Origin: Candidatus Geoarchaeota archaeon
GTDB lineage: Archaea; Thermoproteota; Thermoprotei; Gearchaeales; WAQG01
Assembly: GCA_015520395.1 (NCBI GenBank)
Contig: WAQG01000157.1
Span: 1-5,111 of the forward strand
Direction of reading: 5' to 3'
Length of the DNA: 5,111 bases
In this document: piece by piece, positions 1 to 5,060 of the stretch
Position numbering within the stretch: the first letter of the stretch is position 1
How the letters are laid out: every line of letters starts with the position of its first letter
Notes under the pieces: model-generated
What the model saw: the letters and a program-made list of their open reading frames with translations, nothing else
What the model was told of the DNA's origin: nothing
The model's database searches: none
Position numbers and translations under genes: made by a program

Positions 1-164
1 CCGCCTGCCACGGCCATTGAGCCGACGATCAGCGGGTAGAGGAGTATCAGGAAGGCCACCCACCCTGCCTTCTCCTTGAGGTACTTGCCAGCGAGGTAGG
101 CTACTGGGGACAACACTATCGGCACCAGCACGGTTGTCATGAGTATTGGGAACCCATACTCCAA
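1..164 (-). CDS. NuoL/M/N-type antiporter-like subunit of complex I, N-terminal part
   Basis: This gene follows nuoK by 6 bases and runs off the left edge, so only about 54 residues are visible. They form two hydrophobic helices (roughly residues 5-22 and 34-53) joined by a short basic loop, GKYLKEKAGW. This is how the Mrp-antiporter-like, proton-translocating subunits NuoL, NuoM and NuoN begin, and one of them is expected directly after nuoK. The visible part is too short and too early to tell which; the conserved lysine and glutamate of the channel lie beyond the window. I chose the TTG at 164-162 because the preceding GGTGA (171-175) then has a 6-base spacer, as at the other genes of this operon. 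A GTG one codon earlier (167-165) would leave only 3 bases, and an internal ATG at 140-138 would cut into the first helix. Family assignment is fairly sure; the exact paralogue is unknown. Confidence 0.72.
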   Translation of the reverse strand, partial: MEYGFPILMTTVLVPIVLSPVAYLAGKYLKEKAGWVAFLILLYPLIVGSMAVAG

Positions 165-170
165 CACAGC

Positions 171-177
171 TCACCCC
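171..177 (-). promoter_or_regulatory. Ribosome binding site of the NuoL/M/N-type gene
   Basis: GGGGTGA overlaps the nuoK stop codon (TGA at 173-171). The spacer is 6 bases to the TTG at 164 but only 3 to the GTG at 167. The 6-base spacing agrees with the other genes here and favours TTG. Confidence 0.6.
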
Positions 178-494
178 CTCAACTTCCTAATCTCACGAAC
201 GTTGATCGTGCGGTAAGTCCTATACACCGAGACTGCGAGGGCGAGGCCCACGGCGGCCTCCGCCGCCGCAACACCTATTATGAACATGGCCATAACATGG
301 CCGCTGAGGTCGGGTGGCCCCACCCTCGGGTAGAGCCCATATGTCGTCAGGGCTATAAGGTTGAGGTTGGCAGCGTTTAGTATTATCTCGATCGAGATGA
401 GCATCCTTATGAAGTTGCGCTTCGAGACCAGGCCATATACCCCTAGGGCTATGAGGGCGGCGGAGATGAACATGTAGTACGTTACGGGAACCAT
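171..494 (-). CDS. nuoK: Complex I subunit NuoK (ND4L homologue)
   Basis: Small membrane subunit of the proximal arm of complex I, which lies between NuoJ and the antiporter-like subunits and carries part of the proton path. The 107-residue protein has three helices (about 5-23, 29-50 and 65-90). It keeps the two buried glutamates of the family: Glu36 in SIEIILNAANLN (E. coli Glu36) and Glu79 in AAAEAAVGLALA (E. coli Glu72). The offset between the two numberings comes from a loop about seven residues longer between helices 2 and 3 (TTYGLYPRVGPPDLSGH). The C-terminus, REIRKLRG, resembles the usual basic tail. The ATG shares one base with the nuoJ stop (TGATG) and is preceded by GGGTGA at 501-506. 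Both termini match the family, so the gene looks complete. Confidence 0.96.
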   Translation of the reverse strand: MVPVTYYMFISAALIALGVYGLVSKRNFIRMLISIEIILNAANLNLIALTTYGLYPRVGPPDLSGHVMAMFIIGVAAAEAAVGLALAVSVYRTYRTINVREIRKLRG

Positions 495-1009
495 CAGATC
501 TCACCCTCCCCCCTCTCAGTCTTGGCCAGGGTTAAAGCCCCTATCAGGGCGGCGGCGAGCGTCAGGGCCAGTGTGAGGAGTGGGACAGTGTAACGCTCAA
601 GCAGGCTCCTGGAGATTGTGGACGCCCAACCTACAGGATCGATGGGAACGGGCCTGACGGCGGCCGCCCAAGCCGTATTTACGATCATCAACACGAGGGC
701 CCCTAGGATTAGGGCGAATGAGAGGAGGCCTGCAGCCTCGTCTGAGGGTTTGCCGCTGGGTTCCTCTGGTGGAAACAGCATTACTGTGAAGAGTATGAGG
801 CTTACGACGGCGCCCACGTAAACCGCTATCTGGAAGGCTGAGAGGTATCCGGCGCTGAGGAGGTAGTATAGCCCGGCCAGACTTATGCTCATTATCATTA
901 GCGATGTTGCCGCCCTGACGAGGTTCCTGGACTCGACCGCCGCTAGGGCTGAGGCAACCGTGACTATGGCTAGCGTCCCAAATATCACTTCACTTACGGA
1001 TAGGCTCAT
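494..1009 (-). CDS. nuoJ: Complex I subunit NuoJ (ND6 homologue)
   Basis: Integral membrane subunit of the proximal arm; its third helix is known in the family to bend during turnover and to help link quinone chemistry to proton movement. The 171-residue product has five predicted helices (about 7-25, 31-52, 56-79, 93-113 and 142-162). The most conserved stretch is visible: YLSAFQIAVYVGAVVSLILF, with the Tyr-x-Gly-Ala core of helix 3. A hydrophilic loop, PPEEPSGKPSDEAAG, follows helix 3, and the protein ends in a charged tail, KTERGEGEI. The length is close to that of E. coli NuoJ. The ATG lies 20 bases inside the end of nuoI, with a strong GGAGGGGTG (1016-1024) 6 bases upstream. The stop overlaps the nuoK start by one base, suggesting coupled translation. 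Confidence 0.94.
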   Translation of the reverse strand: MSLSVSEVIFGTLAIVTVASALAAVESRNLVRAATSLMIMSISLAGLYYLLSAGYLSAFQIAVYVGAVVSLILFTVMLFPPEEPSGKPSDEAAGLLSFALILGALVLMIVNTAWAAAVRPVPIDPVGWASTISRSLLERYTVPLLTLALTLAAALIGALTLAKTERGEGEI

Positions 1010-1517
1010 GCTTCACACCCCTCCTGGTGAAGACGGGCTCGGCATACTCCTCCTTCCACCTCGGAGTCCTTATCACGTTCATCCCGGAGTACTCGTACAG
1101 GATCTCCGGGTTCTCCTTAACCTTCTGGAGGAACTCCGGCGGATGGATCAGCTTGTCCCTGTCGTAGACGGCCAGGTCGTGGATATCCAGTTCATGTAGA
1201 GCATCGAAGGGGCAGAACAGGACGCAGTAGCCACAGTATATACAGTAGTTGAAGTTTATCAGTGGGAACAGCCCCCTCTTGTTCCTGGGCGTCGGATCCC
1301 TCTTAACCATGGTTATCGCTCTAGGCGGGCAAGACATGGCGCATATGCTGCATCCAGTGCACTTATCCATCTCGAGGTAATGCTGCCCCCTGTAGCCGGG
1401 CGGCAGCACCATCTTCTGCTCTGGAAACTTGAGGGTCATCCTGGGCACGGTGAACAGGTACTTGAAGCCCACGATCATCGACTTCACCGAGTCTATGAAG
1501 GCCTTAACTGGGTTCAA
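990..1517 (-). CDS. nuoI: Complex I iron-sulfur subunit NuoI, two 4Fe-4S clusters
   Basis: Hydrophilic electron-transfer subunit with two ferredoxin-type clusters (N6a and N6b), which pass electrons to cluster N2 in NuoB. The 175-residue protein shows both complete motifs: Cys53-x2-Cys56-x2-Cys59-x3-Cys63-Pro (CTGCSICAMSCP) and Cys92-x2-Cys95-x2-Cys98-x3-Cys102-Pro (CIYCGYCVLFCP). The first 30 residues are amphipathic and likely lie on the membrane surface near NuoH. A tail of about 70 residues follows the second motif, as is normal for NuoI. The start codon is TTG, not ATG; it overlaps the nuoH stop as TTGA and has GGGGGTG (1525-1531) 7 bases upstream. Without nuoE/F/G in the operon, this subunit is the probable entry point for electrons from a ferredoxin-like donor (inference). 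Confidence 0.97.
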   Translation of the reverse strand: MNPVKAFIDSVKSMIVGFKYLFTVPRMTLKFPEQKMVLPPGYRGQHYLEMDKCTGCSICAMSCPPRAITMVKRDPTPRNKRGLFPLINFNYCIYCGYCVLFCPFDALHELDIHDLAVYDRDKLIHPPEFLQKVKENPEILYEYSGMNVIRTPRWKEEYAEPVFTRRGVKHEPIRK

Positions 1518-2548
1518 GGCTGCACACCCCCATAGAAGCCGGTGAACGTGAGGGCAAACACTATGAGGAGGTTGATTATTGAGAGGGGTAGGAGCTTGTC
1601 CCAGGCCATGTTAACAAATGTCTTTATCCTGGTCCTCGGGAAGACAGCCCTGAAGAACATTATGAGAAACATCACTATGAAGGCCTTTACGAAGGTCCAG
1701 GCCTCCGGCAGGCCCCAGCCCGGAAGCCACCCACCAAGGTACATCACTGTGAATAGGAGGGAGAGGACGTAGAGCTTCATCAGCATGGCTGAGACCATAT
1801 AGATCCCAAACATTATCCCCGTGTACTCGACGAACCAGCCAGCCGCTATCTCCTGCTCGGCCTCAGGGATGTCGAAGGGTATCCTCCCCATCTCAGCAAC
1901 CATAGCTATGAAGAACGCCAATGCTCCAAGGGGCTGCGTCAGTGCGAACCATAGGGGCTGCTGGGACTCGACAATCTTAACGAAGTCAAAACTCCTCGAA
2001 GCCAGGGCGACGCCCAGAGCCGAGAACCACATTGGGAGCTCGTAGCCTATCTGCTGGTAGGCCGCCCTTATCCCCCCGATAAACGCGTACTTGCTGTTGC
2101 TGGCCCACCCCGTTAGGAGTATGATTAGTGGGAAGAGGGTTACGAAGGCCATTGCGAACAGCAGTCCATATGGGTTTGGTGAGATGATCATGTATCTGCT
2201 GTACGGCATAAACGCTATTGGGGCCATCGCCACGACCAGGGAGACTATCGGTAGGGCTATGAAGAGGAGCTTGTCTGCCTGGTCGGGTATTATGAGCTCC
2301 TTAAAGGCGAACTTTATGAAGTCGGCTATCGGCTGGAGTATCCCCTCCGGCCCGCCGGCGTAGAGCGGCCCTATCCTCATCTGAACCTTCGCCGCCATCT
2401 TTCTCTCCAGCCAAACCAGGACTATCGCCAGTATGAATACGAAGGCCAGCCCTGGGAATATGACCGCCTTGAAGACCGGGCCCATGTGGGTCAGATCGTA
2501 GATCAGGTATTTCACAATCCTTATTATCAGCCCAGCAACATCCATCAT
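1514..2548 (-). CDS. nuoH: Complex I membrane subunit NuoH (ND1 homologue)
   Basis: Membrane subunit that forms the entrance of the quinone tunnel together with NuoB and NuoD and starts the chain of charged residues leading into the membrane arm. The 344-residue protein has about eight or nine helices. Family signatures are WLERKMAAKVQMRIGP (residues 46-61), GGIRAAYQQIGYELP (158-172, with Glu170), the acidic loop AEMGRIPFDIPEAEQEIAAG (218-237) followed by Glu241, and the C-terminal RAVFPRTRIKTFVNMAWDKL (300-319). All major acidic residues of the third cytoplasmic loop are present. The length is normal for the family. The first ATG overlaps the nuoD stop as ATGA and has GGAGG (2556-2560) 7 bases upstream; a second ATG follows directly but is less well spaced. 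Direct fusion of the nuoD and nuoH reading units shows that nuoE, F and G are missing here. Confidence 0.98.
   Translation of the reverse strand: MMDVAGLIIRIVKYLIYDLTHMGPVFKAVIFPGLAFVFILAIVLVWLERKMAAKVQMRIGPLYAGGPEGILQPIADFIKFAFKELIIPDQADKLLFIALPIVSLVVAMAPIAFMPYSRYMIISPNPYGLLFAMAFVTLFPLIILLTGWASNSKYAFIGGIRAAYQQIGYELPMWFSALGVALASRSFDFVKIVESQQPLWFALTQPLGALAFFIAMVAEMGRIPFDIPEAEQEIAAGWFVEYTGIMFGIYMVSAMLMKLYVLSLLFTVMYLGGWLPGWGLPEAWTFVKAFIVMFLIMFFRAVFPRTRIKTFVNMAWDKLLPLSIINLLIVFALTFTGFYGGVQP
1525..1531 (-). promoter_or_regulatory. Ribosome binding site of nuoI (TTG start)
   Basis: GGGGGTG lies 7 bases before the TTG at 1517-1515, inside the last codons of nuoH. No in-frame ATG or GTG lies close upstream, and the next in-frame ATG is codon 14, so this site supports initiation at TTG. 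Confidence 0.7.
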
Positions 2549-3663
2549 CTATCAGCCTCCGGAGCCCAGTAATCCAGACTCATGTATATGGCGGGCATGT
2601 CGGCGAGCGTCTCGCCCCTTAAAAGGTGTTTGAGTATGAGGAGGTTGCGGAAGGAGGGGGAGCTCATCTTAAGCCTGTAGGGCTTAGCCTTCCCATCACT
2701 TATGATGTAGTAGCCTAGCTCCCCCCGGGCGGCCTCAACCCTAGCATAGTGCTCCCCCTTCTTAACAGGCCATCTTGGAACCATCCTCTTCGGCCTAACG
2801 GGCCCCTCGGGCATGTCCCTAAGAGCCTGCCTGATTATCTTCACGCTCTCCTGCATCTCCCTAAACCTAACCATGACCCTCGCGTAGGAGTCGCCCTCCT
2901 TGTAGACGGGGATCTCAAAGTCTATCTTGTCGTAGGCGGCGTAGGGGTCGTCCTTCCTGGTGTCATACCTGACGCCCGAGGCCCTGAGCACGGGGCCCGT
3001 CGCCCCAAGCCTTATCGCGTCCTCCCTGCTCAGGACGCCTACTCCACGCGTCCTCTCTATCATGACGGGGTTAAGCATGAATATCTTGTAATAATCCTCG
3101 AGCTTCCTCTCAAAGTAGTCCAGAACCTTCATGGCCTTGTCCGGGAAGTCCTGGGGCATGTCGTGCCTGACCCCTCCGGCCAGGATGTAGGAGTGTGCTA
3201 TACGGGTTCCGGTTAGCAGCTGGGTCAGGTCTAGGAAGAGGTCTCGGTCGCCGAAGGACCACATGAACATCGTTGAGTGGTTTAGGAATATGCCGAATAT
3301 GCCGAAGAAGTAGAGGTGGCTTGTTATCCTGCTCAGCTCGCAGGCTATCGTCCTAAGGTACTTCGCCCTCTCCGGCACCTGGATCCCAGAGAGCTCCTCA
3401 ACGGCCCTCACGTAGCCCATGGCCAGGTTGCTGGCATCCACGTGGGTGACCTTCTCAACCAGGGGGACGATCTGGACGTAAAGCATGTTCTCGGCTATCT
3501 TCTCGACACTCCTATGGACAAACCCCGGGTCCGGTATGACGTCAACTATTATGTCCCCATCCAGCTTGAGCACCATCCTGAAGTGGCCTGCCCCGGAGTG
3601 CTGGGGCCCGACGCTGACGTATATCTCCTTCTCAACTACTTGATCAAGCCTGCCCGCTTCCAT
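2545..3663 (-). CDS. nuoD: Complex I 49-kDa-type subunit NuoD, quinone-site scaffold
   Basis: Hydrogenase-large-subunit-derived protein that forms most of the quinone pocket facing cluster N2 of NuoB. Visible signatures of the 372-residue product are VGPQHSGAGHFR (18-29, the first pocket loop, with His22), PGFVHRSVEK (46-55), ELSRITSHLYFFG (109-121), RGVGVLSREDAIRLGATGP (206-224), LRASGVRYDTR (226-236), FREMQESVKIIRQAL (267-281), ARGELGYYIISDGKAKPYRL (312-331) and a C-terminus ending DR, as in the family. The [NiFe] CxxC pairs of true hydrogenases are absent, so this is an oxidoreductase subunit rather than a hydrogenase. Aligned by eye with Thermus Nqo4, the position of quinone-binding Tyr87 holds His74, and the loop proline after GPQH is Ser23. 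The start has GGAGTGAT (3669-3676) 5 bases upstream and lies 28 bases inside nuoC. Confidence 0.97.
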   Translation of the reverse strand: MEAGRLDQVVEKEIYVSVGPQHSGAGHFRMVLKLDGDIIVDVIPDPGFVHRSVEKIAENMLYVQIVPLVEKVTHVDASNLAMGYVRAVEELSGIQVPERAKYLRTIACELSRITSHLYFFGIFGIFLNHSTMFMWSFGDRDLFLDLTQLLTGTRIAHSYILAGGVRHDMPQDFPDKAMKVLDYFERKLEDYYKIFMLNPVMIERTRGVGVLSREDAIRLGATGPVLRASGVRYDTRKDDPYAAYDKIDFEIPVYKEGDSYARVMVRFREMQESVKIIRQALRDMPEGPVRPKRMVPRWPVKKGEHYARVEAARGELGYYIISDGKAKPYRLKMSSPSFRNLLILKHLLRGETLADMPAIYMSLDYWAPEADR

Positions 3664-4124
3664 GGATCATCACTCCTAAGCTTGAAATCCTTCCTGAGGG
3701 GCGGGATGTCATCCCAGTCCTCCAGGAAGAGGGGTCCGAGGCTAGGGTGCCCCTCAAAAACTATCCCGAAGAGCTCGTAGGCCTCCCACTCGTGGTAAAA
3801 CAGGCTGGGCCAAACCTCTATCAGGCTTGGGAACCTCGGGTCACCCCGATCCGCAAAGGATTTAAGGACGACGATAAGCTTCCTCTCACCCTCTATATAC
3901 GTCTCGAGGTGGTAGACCACCGCCATCTTCTTCTCAGCCGGATAATCCACACCTGAGAGGGAGGCGGCCGTCTCAAACCCCTTAGACCTTAGGAACTCCG
4001 CCACCTCCCTGAGGCCCTCAGGCTTAACGACTATCTCGACCCTGTTGGGCCTGGGCTGCCCCTTCTCAACCACCAGATCGCCGAACTGGTCAAGCCCCTC
4101 AAGTATCTCCTCGGCAAGCCCCAT
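3636..4124 (-). CDS. nuoC: Complex I 30-kDa-type subunit NuoC
   Basis: Hydrophilic subunit of the connecting module that packs against NuoD and NuoI; it carries no cofactor. The 162-residue protein has the usual alpha/beta N-terminal region (RVEIVVKPEGLREVAEFLRS, then LSGVDYPAEKKMAVVYHL), followed by the family signature FYHEWEAYELFGIVFEGHPS (about 109-128) and the C-terminal LEDWDDIPPLRKDFKL. It is a separate gene, not fused to nuoD as in some enterobacteria. Its ATG is 2 bases past the nuoB stop, with GGTGA (4132-4136) 7 bases upstream. Its end overlaps the nuoD start by 28 bases, so translation of the two is probably coupled. Length and both ends fit archaeal NuoC. Confidence 0.96.
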   Translation of the reverse strand: MGLAEEILEGLDQFGDLVVEKGQPRPNRVEIVVKPEGLREVAEFLRSKGFETAASLSGVDYPAEKKMAVVYHLETYIEGERKLIVVLKSFADRGDPRFPSLIEVWPSLFYHEWEAYELFGIVFEGHPSLGPLFLEDWDDIPPLRKDFKLRSDDPWKRAGLIK

Positions 4125-4126
4125 AA

Positions 4127-4672
4127 CTACCTCACCACTATGGGGGTCTCTATAGGCTCCCCACTAACCTTAGAGCGCCTTATCTTCTCCTGGAGCAGCA
4201 TCACAGCCCTCCCGAGGGCCTCGGGCCTCGGTGGGCATCCGGGGACGAAGACGTCGACGGGGACAACCTTGCTGACATCCTTCACAATGCTGTAGGCATC
4301 CCTAAATATGCCGCCCGAGAGTGCGCAGGCCCCGATGGCGATCACGTACTTCGGCTCTGGCATCTGGTCGTAGATCCTCCTAATCCTCTTCGCAAACTTG
4401 TATGTGAGGGTGCCCTCAATTATTATCAGGTCGTTCTGCCTCAGGGAGCCGAATGGGAGGACCCCGAACCTCTCGTAGTCGAACCTGGCCCCCATCCCGG
4501 CGCCCAGGGCGACGCTACAGCAGCTGGTCGTCACGTGGACGGGCCAGAGGGAGTAAAGCCTCCCCCAGTTGACAAGCCTCCTTATAGGGTCGAACTCCAC
4601 CGTCTTCCCGGCAAACCTCCTAAGCGCCTCCACTACTCTCGAGAGCCTGCCGAAGTATACTCCACCGTCCAA
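4127..4672 (-). CDS. nuoB: Complex I subunit NuoB (PSST homologue), cluster N2
   Basis: Carries the terminal 4Fe-4S cluster N2, which hands electrons to quinone. In the 181-residue product from the TTG start, the four ligands are Cys51 and Cys52 (TTSCCSV), Cys116 (IGACALSGG) and Cys146 (PGCPPRPEA). Other family signatures are LVNWGRLYSLWP, RQNDLIIIEGTLTYKFAKRI and YDQMPEPKYVIA. Asp65 and Asp81 match E. coli Asp77 and Asp94, but the glutamate of the CxVEM motif (E. coli Glu67) is Ala55. The reading frame stays open upstream through nuoA to 4891, but that part reads nuoA in the wrong frame and has no NuoB-like sequence. The TTG at 4672-4670 has a perfect GGAGGTG (4679-4685) 6 bases upstream, and the protein then begins with the plausible MDGGVYFGRLSR. 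It overlaps the end of nuoA by 40 bases. Confidence 0.95.
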   Translation of the reverse strand: MDGGVYFGRLSRVVEALRRFAGKTVEFDPIRRLVNWGRLYSLWPVHVTTSCCSVALGAGMGARFDYERFGVLPFGSLRQNDLIIIEGTLTYKFAKRIRRIYDQMPEPKYVIAIGACALSGGIFRDAYSIVKDVSKVVPVDVFVPGCPPRPEALGRAVMLLQEKIRRSKVSGEPIETPIVVR

Positions 4673-5016
4673 AGCCTCCACCTCCTCGAGAGCATCAACC
4701 CGTAGGGGAGTATCAGGACAGCCACCCCTATGAATGCCAGGGCTACCGGAATGTATAGGGGGCTGGCGCTGTAGGACATTATGAAGAGGAATATGGATAG
4801 GGCGTCGAAGACGAGGAACATGAGGAGAAAGCCGTAATACTGCATTATGTAGGGCCACCTGCCGATCCTCGTCACCTTGATCTCGCCACACTCGAAGGGG
4901 GAGTTCTTAACGGGGTTCGGGTTAAAGGGGGCGACGAGAACCGGCGTCAGGGCCATGATAATCGCGACAATAAGGGCAGCGAAGAGGAGCACAGCGAACC
5001 CTATCAACGCCTCCAT
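4633..5016 (-). CDS. nuoA: Complex I subunit NuoA (ND3 homologue)
   Basis: First gene of the operon; a small membrane subunit next to NuoH and NuoJ at the junction between the quinone site and the membrane arm. The 127-residue protein has three helices (about 3-29, 60-81 and 87-108). The conserved loop is KNSPFECGE (37-45), including Lys37 (E. coli Lys46) and Cys43, the position of the ND3 loop cysteine of mitochondrial complex I. In helix 2, MFLVFDALSIFLF keeps Asp71 (E. coli Asp79), but the usual glutamate two residues later is Leu73. I chose the ATG at 5016-5014. It has a purine-rich GAGGGGA upstream and starts at the first helix. The frame stays open to an ATG at 5094, but the 26 extra codons would run through the promoter-like AT-rich region and have no family counterpart. 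Confidence 0.93.
   Translation of the reverse strand: MEALIGFAVLLFAALIVAIIMALTPVLVAPFNPNPVKNSPFECGEIKVTRIGRWPYIMQYYGFLLMFLVFDALSIFLFIMSYSASPLYIPVALAFIGVAVLILPYGLMLSRRWRLWTVEYTSAGSRE
4679..4685 (-). promoter_or_regulatory. Ribosome binding site of nuoB, inside nuoA
   Basis: GGAGGTG reads as a near-perfect match to the archaeal Shine-Dalgarno consensus and lies within the last codons of nuoA. It is followed by the 6-base spacer GAGGCT and then TTG. It decides the nuoB start: the in-frame GTG at 4681-4679 is part of the site itself and cannot also serve as the start. Confidence 0.82.
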
Positions 5017-5022
5017 GGCCTC

Positions 5023-5029
5023 TCCCCTC
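5023..5029 (-). promoter_or_regulatory. Ribosome binding site of nuoA
   Basis: GAGGGGA lies 6 bases before the ATG at 5016. It supports this start over the in-frame ATG at 5094 and gives the first gene of the operon a leader, if only a short one. Confidence 0.65.
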
Positions 5030-5048
5030 AGAAGGGAGACAACCAATC

Positions 5049-5060
5049 TATTTATGTTTA
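5049..5060 (-). promoter_or_regulatory. Probable archaeal promoter (TATA-like element) for the nuo operon
   Basis: The minus strand reads TAAACATAAATA, inside an AT-rich block (about 5045-5080) that stands out from the GC-rich coding DNA. Its centre is about 36 bases before the nuoA ATG. With the usual archaeal distance of about 25 bases from TATA element to start site, transcription would begin near 5026-5030 and leave a leader of roughly 10-14 bases. No other convincing promoter lies before any gene in the window. The exact TATA register and BRE are not clear by eye. Confidence 0.55.

Noticed and set aside
2749..3216. Open reading frame of 155 codons on the plus strand inside nuoD
   Set aside because: It is antisense to well-conserved NuoD sequence, has no recognisable domain, and its proline/leucine/valine-rich composition is what the complement of this GC-rich gene produces.
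3316..3780. Open reading frame of 154 codons on the plus strand across nuoD and nuoC
   Set aside because: It spans the junction of two clear minus-strand genes, has no family signature, and has no promoter-like element. It is a shadow frame.
3894..3899. TATATA inside nuoC as an internal promoter (a similar one at 1237-1242 inside nuoI)
   Set aside because: Both lie in conserved coding sequence, lack a flanking AT-rich context, and are not at a sensible distance from any gene start.
2545..4672. Membrane-bound [NiFe] hydrogenase (Mbh/Ech type) instead of complex I
   Set aside because: NuoD lacks the CxxC pairs that bind nickel, and the operon has nuoA, J and K in complex I order together with full NuoH and NuoC signatures.
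4673..4891. Upstream extension of the nuoB frame by 73 codons
   Set aside because: It reads nuoA out of frame, gives no NuoB-like sequence, and ignores the strong ribosome site before the TTG at 4672.
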